This document shows, in pieces, positions 1-7,326 of a stretch of 20,745 bases of DNA. The translations under genes were made by a program, and so were the position numbers. Location of the stretch: NCBI GenBank assembly GCA_003518745.1, contig DOYB01000255.1, positions 1-20,745 on the forward strand, given 5' to 3'. The notes beneath the pieces were generated by a model, which was not told where the DNA came from, ran no database searches, and worked only from the letters and a program-made list of their open reading frames with translations. The stretch is from Selenomonas sp. Its GTDB lineage: Bacteria; Bacillota; Negativicutes; Selenomonadales; Selenomonadaceae. Every line of letters begins with the position of its first letter. Position 1 is the stretch's first letter.

Positions 1-58
1 AAACCTAGTAGCATCTCCATAAAATCTCTCCCCTTTTTGAAGCTACACACAAAACTCC

Positions 59-79
59 GTGCGAAACGGTGTTTCGCAC
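59..79. repeat. Perfect 9-bp inverted repeat (hairpin) upstream of argS
   Basis: GTGCGAAAC (59-67) and GTTTCGCAC (71-79) are exact reverse complements separated by three bases. No T tract follows on either strand, so it is not an obvious intrinsic terminator. With the second dyad at 93-140 it makes this intergenic stretch rich in secondary structure, as in REP-type extragenic palindromes. Whether it is repeated elsewhere cannot be seen here. Confidence 0.6.
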
Positions 80-92
80 TACGCCCTTACAC

Positions 93-140
93 GAAATCTA
101 AGTTCCCACTGCGCCTTCGGCTTGTGCTCACTAAGATTTC
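93..140. repeat. Long imperfect palindrome upstream of argS
   Basis: The 11-base arms GAAATCTAAGT (93-103) and ACTAAGATTTC (130-140) pair with a single mismatch. Inside, CAC (107-109) can pair with GTG (124-126), and GCC-TTC-GGC (113-121) makes a small inner stem-loop. The right arm lies within the spacer of the likely argS promoter, so the structure could be an operator, a REP-like element, or the terminator region of the preceding gene, although no T run follows. Confidence 0.5.
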
Positions 141-150
141 ATAGTACAAT
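122..150 (+). promoter_or_regulatory. Putative sigma-A promoter for argS operon
   Basis: A -10 box TACAAT (145-150, five of six matches to consensus) lies 17 bases after TTGTGC (122-127, three of six matches to the -35 consensus). Transcription would begin near 157 and leave a leader of about 45 bases before the TTG start at 201. The -35 match is weak, so confidence is moderate. No T-box consensus is visible in this leader. Confidence 0.45.
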
Positions 151-184
151 AAACAGATTAGAAGATTTTTGCTTTGCGGAGCTT

Positions 185-191
185 GAGGAGG
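185..191 (+). promoter_or_regulatory. Ribosome binding site deciding the argS start
   Basis: GAGGAGG (185-191) is a near-perfect Shine-Dalgarno sequence. It lies 9 bases before the TTG at 201, whereas the TTG at 174 precedes it and the TTG at 195 is only 3 bases away. It therefore selects 201 as the start codon. Confidence 0.7.
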
Positions 192-200
192 ATTTTGATT

Positions 201-1856
201 TTGGACATAAAGGACACATTGGAGCAGGCCATTATTGCTGCGGCTCAGGCGGCTGTTTCCGAAGGGGTGTTTCCCCAAGGAGAGTTGCCCGAGGTTGCGT
301 TGGAGGTTCCTCCCCGTAAAGAATTCGGGGATTTCGCGACGAATTTTGCAATGCAGTCAGCTCGGGTGTTTCACAAGAATCCCAGACAGATTGCTGAGGA
401 ACTTGTAAAGCGTATCAAGGGCGACTGGTTGGAGCGTTCAGAGATTGCCGGACCGGGATTCATTAATTTTTACTTGAAGGCCAATGTGGTATATGATGTT
501 TTCAGTCGTATCCTAAAGGCAGGAGATGCCTACGGACAGCTTCCTCCCAAGGGAAATAAGCCAATCCAGGTAGAATATGTGAGCGCGAATCCCACCGGCC
601 CCCTTCATGTGGGGCATGGCAGGGGGGCTGCCGCGGGAAGCGCGATAGTGAATCTCCTGCGGGCGGCAGGCTATGATGTGAAGAGTGAATTCTACATCAA
701 TGATGCCGGCAATCAGATGGAGAATCTGGCTCTTTCTGTAAATGCCCGTTATTTGGAGCTTCTTGGCAAGGAAACGGAGTTTCCGGAGAACGGCTATCAT
801 GGTGCTGATATAAAGGAAACAGCGCAGCGCATCATAGACGCTGATGGGGACAAATATCTTTCCATGGATGAGGGAGAGAGGCTGGCAGTTTTCAAGGATC
901 TGGCATATAAGGAGAAGCTGGCGGCATTGAAGGAGGATTTGGAGGCCTTCAGGGTTACCTTCGATTGCTGGTTCAGTGAGCGCACTTTGCACCCTAAGGC
1001 TATAGAGGAGTCGCTGGAGGTCTTGAAGCGTAATGGGACGGCCTATGAAAAGGACGGAGCCCTCTGGCTGAAATCCACTGACTATGGCGATGATAAGGAT
1101 AGGGTCATCGTTCGTGATAATGGGATACCAACATACTTGGCCGCGGATATTGCATATCACAGGAATAAGTATGAGCGTGGTTTCGGAACCCTTATAAATC
1201 TTTGGGGCGCGGATCATCATGGCTATGTGTGCAGGGTCAAAGCGGCTATGAAAGCATTGGGCTATGATGAGGGACAGCTGAAGATACTGCTGCTTCAGAT
1301 GGTCAGCCTCTATCGTGATGGAGAGCTGGTCAAGCTTTCGAAGCGAACCGGTGAGACTGTGACACTCAATGAGCTCATGGAAGAGGTGGGGACGGACGCG
1401 GCTAGATATTTCTTCCTGATGAGGTCTTTGGACAGTCAGCTTGATTTTGACTTGAACCTTGCAAAGAAGCGTACTAATGAAAACCCGGTTTACTATATCC
1501 AGTATGCCCATGCCCGTATGATGAGTATTTTCCGTCAGGCAGGGGAGGCAGGACTTTCCATGCCTGAGGAGCCTAATCTGGAGCTCCTTGTGGATGAGAG
1601 CGAGCTGGAGCTCATTCGCAAGCTTGAGGAATATGAGGAGGAAGTGGATAAGGCAGCGGCGGAATACGCTCCCCAGAGGATTGCGCGCTATGTATATGAA
1701 TTGGCAGCCCTGTTCCACAGCTTTTACGGAAAATGCCGCATAATGGGCGTAGAGGCTGAACTTGCAGGGGCAAGGATGGCCCTTGTAACGGTTACGGCCC
1801 ATGTCATTCGGCACGGGCTTGGTATCCTTGGGGTTTCGGCGCCGGAGAAAATGTAA
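201..1856 (+). CDS. argS: Arginyl-tRNA synthetase
   Basis: Class I aminoacyl-tRNA synthetase that charges tRNA-Arg with arginine in the cytoplasm. The 551-residue product is normal for the family. An N-terminal additive domain (about 1-110) is followed by the Rossmann catalytic core. The HIGH signature is present as HVGH (136-139), preceded by the typical SANPTGPLHVGHGR context. The KMSK loop appears as KLSK (378-381). A C-terminal DALR-type anticodon-binding domain begins near YYIQYAHAR. The open frame extends to a TTG at 174, but the strong GAGGAGG at 185-191 favours TTG 201, giving an N terminus MDIKDTLEQ typical of ArgS. It heads a compact operon: the next gene starts 17 bases downstream. 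Identification is very secure; the exact start is likely but rests on an uncommon TTG codon. Confidence 0.95.
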   Translation: MDIKDTLEQAIIAAAQAAVSEGVFPQGELPEVALEVPPRKEFGDFATNFAMQSARVFHKNPRQIAEELVKRIKGDWLERSEIAGPGFINFYLKANVVYDVFSRILKAGDAYGQLPPKGNKPIQVEYVSANPTGPLHVGHGRGAAAGSAIVNLLRAAGYDVKSEFYINDAGNQMENLALSVNARYLELLGKETEFPENGYHGADIKETAQRIIDADGDKYLSMDEGERLAVFKDLAYKEKLAALKEDLEAFRVTFDCWFSERTLHPKAIEESLEVLKRNGTAYEKDGALWLKSTDYGDDKDRVIVRDNGIPTYLAADIAYHRNKYERGFGTLINLWGADHHGYVCRVKAAMKALGYDEGQLKILLLQMVSLYRDGELVKLSKRTGETVTLNELMEEVGTDAARYFFLMRSLDSQLDFDLNLAKKRTNENPVYYIQYAHARMMSIFRQAGEAGLSMPEEPNLELLVDESELELIRKLEEYEEEVDKAAAEYAPQRIARYVYELAALFHSFYGKCRIMGVEAELAGARMALVTVTAHVIRHGLGILGVSAPEKM

Positions 1857-1873
1857 TTGGAGGAGATTTTGCT

Positions 1874-2203
1874 ATGGCAATGGACTACGAAAACAGCTCT
1901 GAGGCGGATGTGGCGTACCACATTCTTTCCGAAGAGGGGAATACGATGCATTACAAGGAACTGGTGCTCAAGGTTATCGAATTGAAGCACAAGCCTGTCC
2001 AGTCCCTGGCGGCTGCGATTTCTGAGGTTTATACGCTGATAAACATGGACAGCCGTTTCCATTATGAGGGGGAGAATCAGTGGGGACTGACAGAGTGGAA
2101 TCCTCCCGAGACAAAGCGTACCCATGCGGCATCAAGGGCTTCCTCCGGTGCCGCGAAGAATAAACGCCGCAATGAGTCTATGTTTGAGAGCATTCAGGAG
2201 TAG
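1874..2203 (+). CDS. rpoE: RNA polymerase delta-subunit-like HARE-HTH protein
   Basis: Small 109-residue protein whose first ~75 residues match the HARE-HTH (winged-helix) domain of the Firmicutes RNA polymerase delta factor: the segment MHYKELVLKVIE, then a run ending in SRFHYEGENQWGLTEW, is the typical core ending. Delta in Bacillus is about 170 residues with a long, extremely acidic tail that loosens RNA polymerase-nucleic acid complexes. Here the tail (about 77-109) is short and rich in Lys, Arg, Ala and Ser, so the acidic function is absent. The position directly before pyrG is the same as in many Firmicutes (rpoE-pyrG). ATG at 1874 has GGAGG at 1859-1863 upstream. Fold and neighbourhood are secure; the claim that it acts as a genuine delta subunit is inference. 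Confidence 0.8.
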   Translation: MAMDYENSSEADVAYHILSEEGNTMHYKELVLKVIELKHKPVQSLAAAISEVYTLINMDSRFHYEGENQWGLTEWNPPETKRTHAASRASSGAAKNKRRNESMFESIQE

Positions 2204-2212
2204 GAGGTTAGA

Positions 2213-3814
2213 ATGGCGAAGTATATTTTTGTGACAGGCGGTGTGGTGTCTTCCTTGGGAAAGGGCATCACGGCGGCATCTCTGGGACGTCTCCTCAAAA
2301 GCAGGGGACTTAAGGTCACCATACAGAAGTTTGACCCATATATCAACATCGATCCCGGCACAATGAGCCCCTATCAGCATGGGGAGGTCTTCGTCACTGA
2401 GGATGGAGCTGAAACAGATCTGGATCTCGGACATTATGAGCGCTTCATTGATATAAACCTCTCCAAGCACTCCAATACCACTACCGGAAAGGTTTACTGG
2501 TCCGTCCTCACAAAGGAACGCAAGGGAGATTATCTTGGCAGTACCGTGCAGGTTATTCCCCATATTACAAATGAAATAAAGCGCAGGGTTTATGACGTTG
2601 CTTCGGCGGATGGGGCGGATGTCGTTATTACCGAAGTAGGCGGTACGGTGGGCGATATTGAGAGCCTGCCATTTCTGGAGGCCATTCGCCAGGTTAAGAA
2701 GGAGGTCGGCAAGAATGACGCACTCTATATCCATGTGACGCTCCTGCCTTATATTTCCGCGGCAGGCGAGCTTAAGACAAAGCCCACACAGCATAGCGTC
2801 AAGGAACTCCGCGCTATCGGCATACAGCCTGATATCCTGGTATGCCGCACTGAGAAGCCCATATCGAAGGAAATGAAGGAAAAGATAGCCCTTTTCTGCG
2901 ATGTGGATGCTAACGCGGTTATTGAAAACCGGACGGCTTCCACCATTTATGAGGTTCCTCTCATGATGCAGCAGGAGGGCCTGGATAAGATTGTTCTGGA
3001 TAAGCTTCGCATGGATTTCAGTCCGGCTGATATGGCCGAATGGGAGCGCATGGTCTACAAGATCAACCACCCGCAGAAGAAGGTCAAGATTGCCGTCGTG
3101 GGCAAGTATGTGGAGCTGCCTGATGCCTATATTTCCGTGACGGAAGCACTCCATCATGCCGGCATAGCCAATGATTCAGCAGTCAAGATACAATGGGTCA
3201 ACGCGGAGCACATAGAAAGTGGAGACGTGGATCTTTCAGAGGTCTTTGTGGGCTGCAAGGGCATACTCGTACCGGGAGGTTTCGGGGATCGTGGCATAGA
3301 GGGAAAGATACGGGCGATCCGGTATGCCAGGGAGAACAGAATCCCATTCTTGGGACTGTGCCTTGGAATGCAGTGCGCCGTAATCGAATTTGCCCGTCAC
3401 GTGTGCGGCATGGAGGATGCTCACAGCACTGAGTTCAATCCTGAGACGACTCATCCCGTGATTGCCCTTATGGATTCCCAACTGGGAGTTGTGGACAAGG
3501 GTGGCACCATGAGACTTGGAGCCTATCCCTGTAGGATTGCTGAGGGGACCTTTACGGCGGAGGCCTATGAAAAAACTGAGGTGCAGGAGCGCCATCGGCA
3601 TCGTTTCGAGTTCAACAATCAGTTCAGGGAGACACTGAAGGCCGCAGGCATGACTATCGCAGGCACATTACCGGATGACAGTCTTGTAGAGGTCGTGGAG
3701 GTAAAGGACCATCCTTGGTTCGTAGGCTGCCAGTTCCATCCGGAACTTAAATCCCGCCCGAATAATCCCCATCCTTTGTTCAGGGAATTCGTCAGGGCGG
3801 CTCTTGAACAATGA
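2213..3814 (+). CDS. pyrG: CTP synthase (glutamine-hydrolysing)
   Basis: Makes CTP from UTP using ATP and glutamine-derived ammonia, the last step of de novo pyrimidine nucleotide synthesis. The 533-residue length is typical. The N-terminal synthetase domain carries FVTGGVVSSLGKG with the P-loop-like motif, KFDPYINIDPGTM and HGEVFVTEDGAETDLDLGHY, all hallmark PyrG segments. The C-terminal class I glutamine amidotransferase domain shows PGGFGDRG, the nucleophile elbow FLGLCLGMQ with Cys383, and the catalytic pair His509 and Glu511 in FHPE. ATG at 2213 follows AGGAGG a few bases upstream and lies only 9 bases after the delta-like gene, so the three genes are probably co-transcribed. No clear intrinsic terminator was found in the 110 bases downstream. 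Confidence 0.97.
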   Translation: MAKYIFVTGGVVSSLGKGITAASLGRLLKSRGLKVTIQKFDPYINIDPGTMSPYQHGEVFVTEDGAETDLDLGHYERFIDINLSKHSNTTTGKVYWSVLTKERKGDYLGSTVQVIPHITNEIKRRVYDVASADGADVVITEVGGTVGDIESLPFLEAIRQVKKEVGKNDALYIHVTLLPYISAAGELKTKPTQHSVKELRAIGIQPDILVCRTEKPISKEMKEKIALFCDVDANAVIENRTASTIYEVPLMMQQEGLDKIVLDKLRMDFSPADMAEWERMVYKINHPQKKVKIAVVGKYVELPDAYISVTEALHHAGIANDSAVKIQWVNAEHIESGDVDLSEVFVGCKGILVPGGFGDRGIEGKIRAIRYARENRIPFLGLCLGMQCAVIEFARHVCGMEDAHSTEFNPETTHPVIALMDSQLGVVDKGGTMRLGAYPCRIAEGTFTAEAYEKTEVQERHRHRFEFNNQFRETLKAAGMTIAGTLPDDSLVEVVEVKDHPWFVGCQFHPELKSRPNNPHPLFREFVRAALEQ

Positions 3815-3846
3815 GTGCACTGCCTATGAATTTTGGTGGACGTATA

Positions 3847-3876
3847 TAGACCACGAAACGTGCTTTGTGGTATAAT
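3847..3876 (+). promoter_or_regulatory. Extended -10 promoter for the FliD-C-like gene
   Basis: TATAAT (3871-3876) is a perfect -10 box preceded by TGG (3868-3870), giving the extended -10 form TGnTATAAT. TAGACC (3847-3852) is a four-of-six -35 match with an 18-base spacer. The spacer contains an imperfect dyad, CCACGAA (3851-3857) against TTTGTGG (3864-3870), with one G-T pair, which could be a repressor site. The start codon at 3925 is about 40 bases past the expected transcription start. Confidence 0.7.
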
Positions 3877-3924
3877 GTGCATAGATGGGTTAGTTAGTGT
3901 ATTTCTCAGGGAGGAGGATGCGTT

Positions 3925-4836
3925 GTGCCTAGTCTGAATAAGATTGTTCAAAATACTGTTGATAAAGTGGGACTCCAAGGAAAACTTTGGAGCAAGGTTC
4001 CGAACAACAGGTCTCTGTTGGGAGCCTCGGCCAACAAGTCCCTGGTAAACAATGCGCCTTCTGAGAGCTACAAGGACTTCGCGGAGCAATACGCAGGTGA
4101 GCGCCGGCCTGTCAGGAGCAAGGTGCAGGATTATGACGAGGAAAGGAAATCCTTTCAGTCAGATTTCCGAAGCAGGATGGAGTCTCTGAAAAAGGCCAAT
4201 AGCGAAATCAAATCCCTTGTTTCAGAAAAAAATCAATCCGGGGGCGCGGCGCGCAAGGCATATCAGAGTGAGCTCCGGCAGAACATTGGCTCCGGGGATG
4301 ATGAGACATCAATGTATCTAAAGGATAAGGGAACGTCTCAGGCGAATGCTGAGACGAACAGTCTTGACCATGGAACTGATGGTGATGTCAGGGGAGATAT
4401 GGAAGCCATTCAGGGCTTTGTGAAGGAGTATAATTCCACTGTGTCATACCTCAATGAAGGCAGGGAGGTCTCGGGACGTTTGTCCGCGTTGGCGTCTTCC
4501 TTCAGCGATAGCGGAAAGCTTTCGGGTTCCCTTGATAGAATTGGGATTTCCGTGAACTCAGATGGGCAGTTGTCTGTAGACCGCGGCAAGCTGGCGGAGT
4601 CACTGACTGACAATCCCGCTGATGTCAGTAAGGCTCTTGGAGCAGACGGGCTCGCAGGACGCGTTGAAAGAAAGGTGGAAATGGCTTCCGGCCAGACGGA
4701 AAGACTGTTTACGCCTCCGGCGGATGCGCTCGGAAAAGGGGCTGCCAGCAGCGTGAAGTCCATGTATGGCAGTGATTCCTCTGTAGCCGCCAATGCATAT
4801 TCGGATGTGGGAAGCATATATCAGAATTTTGGTTGA
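3925..4836 (+). CDS. Hypothetical protein with a FliD C-terminal-like region
   Basis: A 303-residue protein starting at GTG 3925, with GAGGAGG at 3911-3917 giving 7-base spacing. The first half is polar with a likely coiled coil (about 65-105). The second half (about 153-303) resembles the C-terminal domain of the flagellar cap protein FliD: FVKEYNSTVSYLNE is like the FliD helix, and RIGISVNSDGQLSVDRGKL (205 onward) followed by NPADVSKAL is the characteristic 'G(I/V)...DG.L..D..KL...L..NP..V..LF' pattern. No signal peptide or membrane segment is visible. It is monocistronic, with its own promoter and terminator, and has no flagellar neighbours. It is shorter than normal FliD (usually over 450 residues) and lacks the D2-D3 cap domains. 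Possibly a secreted or cell-surface coiled-coil protein, or a FliD relative; function unknown. Confidence 0.75.
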   Translation: MPSLNKIVQNTVDKVGLQGKLWSKVPNNRSLLGASANKSLVNNAPSESYKDFAEQYAGERRPVRSKVQDYDEERKSFQSDFRSRMESLKKANSEIKSLVSEKNQSGGAARKAYQSELRQNIGSGDDETSMYLKDKGTSQANAETNSLDHGTDGDVRGDMEAIQGFVKEYNSTVSYLNEGREVSGRLSALASSFSDSGKLSGSLDRIGISVNSDGQLSVDRGKLAESLTDNPADVSKALGADGLAGRVERKVEMASGQTERLFTPPADALGKGAASSVKSMYGSDSSVAANAYSDVGSIYQNFG

Positions 4837-4844
4837 TTAAGAGT

Positions 4845-4899
4845 AAATCATCCTCTTTCATCGATTGTATGACAGAGGATGATTTTTTCTTTTTTCTTC
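4845..4899 (+). terminator. Strong rho-independent terminator
   Basis: The arms AAATCATCCTCT (4845-4856) and AGAGGATGATTT (4874-4885) are perfectly complementary over 12 bases, and TCAT (4858-4861) with ATGA (4869-4872) extends the pairing inside the loop. The stem runs into a T-rich tract from 4883 broken only by single C bases. It lies 8 bases after the stop of the FliD-C-like gene and closes that unit. Confidence 0.92.
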
Positions 4900-4922
4900 C
4901 AATATATTGCAGGATTTTTCTT

Positions 4923-4951
4923 TTGTCTAGCGAAGTATTCTAACATATGAT
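4923..4951 (+). promoter_or_regulatory. Promoter for the cysteine-rich protein gene
   Basis: TTGTCT (4923-4928, four of six) and TATGAT (4946-4951, five of six) are separated by an ideal 17 bases. This lies between the terminator at 4845-4899 and the gene at 4990, so the gene downstream almost certainly needs a promoter here. Confidence 0.65.
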
Positions 4952-4989
4952 ATCTGTGAGGTTATTTCCTGTGGAAAGGAGGGAATTCT

Positions 4990-5613
4990 ATGTTGCTTGA
5001 TACTTTGTGCTCAGTGGCTTTATACTGCCAGCGCTGCGGACAGATTCATGTTCAGGATGTCCCTTATTTTAGTGGACAAGGGGAACTGCCTCTCCTGTGC
5101 GGTAACTGCTCTCAGGAACTGGCGCTTATTCGGCTGTTGCCGCAGAAAGGCTTGCAGCTAAGAATTCCTTGCGGTGTATGCGATACGTGGAACACGTTCA
5201 GTTATACTCTGCGTCAACTTAAGCTCCTGCGTTTTGAGAAGATATACTGCAGGGAGGATCACTTTGAACTGGGGTATGTAGGGGTTTGGCAGGCGATTGC
5301 TGAATTTCTGGATTTCAACGCCGCGGAATATGATGCCCTTCATCCTGGTGACGGCGATAATTTCATGGGACGCCAGCAGGTGCTTCTGGAGGCGGTAAAT
5401 CGGGTGCACGATTTGGTGGAACGGGGGGCACTTATCTGTAACTGCGGCAGTCACGATTTTACGGCCAGTGTGGCGGATGGTGAGATTATCCTTGAATGTG
5501 TCCACTGTGGAGGGTATTCTCTGCTTCCGGCAGCAGAGGCTGAGGATCTCAAGCAGTTGGTGCCTGGGATGGAGCCTGTATTCCGGATGCCCGAGATTAT
5601 TTTAGGTGAATAG
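4990..5613 (+). CDS. Cysteine-rich, zinc-ribbon-like hypothetical protein
   Basis: A 207-residue soluble protein of unrecognised function. Its notable feature is repeated cysteine pairs: C13-x2-C16, C37-x2-C40, C61-x2-C64, C150-x-C152 and C170-x2-C173. The first four cysteines could form one zinc ribbon, the third pair with Cys87 a second site, and the C-terminal CNCGSHDF plus ECVHCGGY another ribbon. No signal peptide or transmembrane segment is seen, and no catalytic motif was recognised. The start ATG 4990 follows AAAGGAGGG with good spacing. It forms a one-gene unit between a promoter (4923-4951) and a probable terminator (5621-5669), next to an LPS cluster but apparently separate from it. 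It may be a lineage-specific nucleic-acid or metal-binding protein; that is inference from the cysteine pattern only. Confidence 0.8.
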   Translation: MLLDTLCSVALYCQRCGQIHVQDVPYFSGQGELPLLCGNCSQELALIRLLPQKGLQLRIPCGVCDTWNTFSYTLRQLKLLRFEKIYCREDHFELGYVGVWQAIAEFLDFNAAEYDALHPGDGDNFMGRQQVLLEAVNRVHDLVERGALICNCGSHDFTASVADGEIILECVHCGGYSLLPAAEAEDLKQLVPGMEPVFRMPEIILGE

Positions 5614-5620
5614 CACTGGG

Positions 5621-5669
5621 ACCTTCCCTATTGCGCGAATGGAGGAATTTTGCGGCGGGGAAGGTTTTT
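5621..5669 (+). terminator. Probable rho-independent terminator
   Basis: ACCTTCCC (5621-5628) pairs perfectly with GGGAAGGT (5658-5665), directly followed by a T run (5665-5669). The loop of 29 bases is long, which lowers certainty. It begins 7 bases after the stop of the cysteine-rich gene and separates it from the LPS cluster. Confidence 0.65.
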
Positions 5670-5703
5670 GTATACGTATTTGAAAGAATTTTGCCTTGCT
5701 TCA

Positions 5704-5732
5704 TTGCATAGAATTCTCCGATGTTGTAGTAT
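5704..5732 (+). promoter_or_regulatory. Weak candidate promoter for the LPS cluster
   Basis: In the 187-base gap 5614-5800, TTGCAT (5704-5709) and TAGTAT (5727-5732) are spaced by 17 bases in AT-rich DNA, three and four of six consensus matches. A promoter is expected here because a probable terminator lies just upstream and the LPS cluster begins at 5801, but the exact boxes are uncertain. Confidence 0.3.
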
Positions 5733-5800
5733 ATAGATATGGAAAAAAGATGAAAACTTAGTCCTATATCATAAATTTACGCAGAGGGGATAAGGGTAAG

Positions 5801-7321
5801 ATGAGCATCGCGTCAAAGCTTATGTGCGGTGTGCTGGTAGCGCTTGTAATGCCGGGGTATGCGGCAGCTGCCGTATATCGTTCAAACTCAGATACAGGAG
5901 TTGAGATCCTGGATTACATTGAAAACAGACGTCGGGAGGAACGTGCCAATCAGCTAAGTGAAGAACAGAAGAAGCTGCTTCAGGATGCAAAGAATATGGA
6001 GGTCACATTGCGTCAGCCTTTGGATCCCGAGCAGCCCTTTCCTGTTGCCTTCGAAGGTGAGGATTTAACCTATGATGAGGGAACAGGCGAGTTCAGGGCT
6101 GTTGGCAAGGTAGATATAATCCAGATGGATGGACATAGGTTTCAGGGAGAAGAAGTAAACGGGAATATCGTGGAGCATGTGGTACGTGTTCCGGATAAGG
6201 CTCATATGCTGCAGCTTTCTCCTGGCGCGCCTAGGATTACATTGGATGGATACAACGCCGTCTACAACTATGCGGACAAGACCGGCTCAATGGAGAATGG
6301 CAGGGGCAAGGCGAGGGAATACTATATTACCGGCAAGCGCTTTGAATTCTATCCTGACAGGGTTGTGGTCTACGATGGCACTCAGACTAAATGTGGCGCG
6401 GAGAAGCCCGATTACCATCTGAGCGCGGAGAGAATTGAAATCTGGCCGAAGCAGGTCATGAAGATGTACAATGTGAAGCTTTGGGTCAAGAATGTGGTTG
6501 TTGCTTCGAAGAAGTACCATGAGGCCGATTTGACTCAGACTGAGAATAACGATTTTCCGCGAGTCGGATATAATAAGGATCACGGAGCCTATATTGAGCA
6601 GGACTTCAAGTACTACTTCACGGATAGGTTCTATGCGAGGCTGCATGCTCATGCGGAAACCAAGCACGGCCTCCGCAGTTATGGGGACGTAGTGTATGCC
6701 AACAAGGGATTCAATGCACGGGCAGTGTACGGTTATTTTGCGGACAGCGATAATGTGTGGATACAGAAGCTGCCGGGACTGCTCTTAGACTACAGCCAGC
6801 ACTTCGGCAAGTCTCCTTATGGGTATGACCTCAAGGGTGAGGTGGGACGATGGAAATCCCCGACGGCAACCAGTACACACCAGTACTATGAGGCGGATAT
6901 TTGGCGGGATCCTATCGTCTTTCATAGATGGATGCTGTTTTTGCGTACAGGTTATTCGATTACAAAGGAAAGCGCCAATAACAGTACTGTCAGAGGCATG
7001 AAATACGACATAGTCCTTGGAAAGGATTTTGACCCCAAATGGGCGGGCTTTGTGGGTTATCATTATACGAAGAATAACACGCAGAACTCCCTGTTCGATT
7101 ACGGGGTGGATGATTATTCAAAAAAATTTGATGCGGGGCTCAGTTACCGCATGGACGCTCTGAATCGTTTCGTCGTGGGAGTTAAGTACGACGTGGATTC
7201 AGAAAGGATAAAGGACGTTGATTATTATTGGTACCGCGATCTCCATTGCTCTCAGGTAATCATGAGGTATAGGGCGAAGCGGAATAAGTTTGAGGTGCGT
7301 TGGCAATTTACGCCGTGGTGA
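5801..7321 (+). CDS. lptD: LptD-like LPS-assembly outer-membrane protein
   Basis: Predicted outer-membrane component that inserts LPS into the outer leaflet. The N terminus (about 1-24) is a signal peptide: basic start, hydrophobic core, then GYAAAA. Residues about 80-190 look like the LptA/OstA beta-jellyroll (LTYDEGTGEFRAVGKVDI, then a second repeat). The segment with Cys198 (TKCGAEKPDYHLSAERIEIW) matches the LptD junction 'C.P....W.l.A..i', and the remainder alternates aromatic residues like a beta barrel, ending VRWQFTPW with a terminal aromatic residue. At 506 residues it is far shorter than E. coli LptD (784). The only mature cysteines are Cys198 and Cys483, equivalent in placement to the junction and C-terminal cysteines that form inter-domain disulfides in E. 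coli. It heads the LPS cluster, consistent with its role. Start ATG 5801 with AGAGGGGAT upstream. Confidence 0.82.
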   Translation: MSIASKLMCGVLVALVMPGYAAAAVYRSNSDTGVEILDYIENRRREERANQLSEEQKKLLQDAKNMEVTLRQPLDPEQPFPVAFEGEDLTYDEGTGEFRAVGKVDIIQMDGHRFQGEEVNGNIVEHVVRVPDKAHMLQLSPGAPRITLDGYNAVYNYADKTGSMENGRGKAREYYITGKRFEFYPDRVVVYDGTQTKCGAEKPDYHLSAERIEIWPKQVMKMYNVKLWVKNVVVASKKYHEADLTQTENNDFPRVGYNKDHGAYIEQDFKYYFTDRFYARLHAHAETKHGLRSYGDVVYANKGFNARAVYGYFADSDNVWIQKLPGLLLDYSQHFGKSPYGYDLKGEVGRWKSPTATSTHQYYEADIWRDPIVFHRWMLFLRTGYSITKESANNSTVRGMKYDIVLGKDFDPKWAGFVGYHYTKNNTQNSLFDYGVDDYSKKFDAGLSYRMDALNRFVVGVKYDVDSERIKDVDYYWYRDLHCSQVIMRYRAKRNKFEVRWQFTPW

Positions 7322-7326
7322 TATAT

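Noticed and set aside
141..200. T-box riboswitch expected before a Gram-positive-type argS
   Set aside because: No T-box consensus (GGTGG...ACCGCG type) or antiterminator could be found; the leader after the likely start site is only about 45 bases.
59..319. An 86-codon + strand frame over the hairpin region and the start of argS
   Set aside because: It runs through the palindromes and into argS in another frame, without homology or a ribosome binding site.
513..1814. A 433-codon open frame on the minus strand across argS
   Set aside because: Antisense to a secure argS; no family motif, and such shadow frames arise from the codon bias of the sense gene.
2132..3157. A 341-codon open frame on the minus strand across pyrG
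   Set aside because: Antisense shadow of pyrG; composition is low in recognisable motifs, and it has no ribosome binding site of note.
3815..3846. Possible terminator after pyrG
   Set aside because: Only very short complementary pieces (TGGT/ACCA) and no T run; not convincing.
3918..3932. Five-codon ATG...TAG mini-frame overlapping the FliD-C-like start
   Set aside because: The ATG abuts the ribosome binding site with no spacing; GTG 3925 is the properly placed start.
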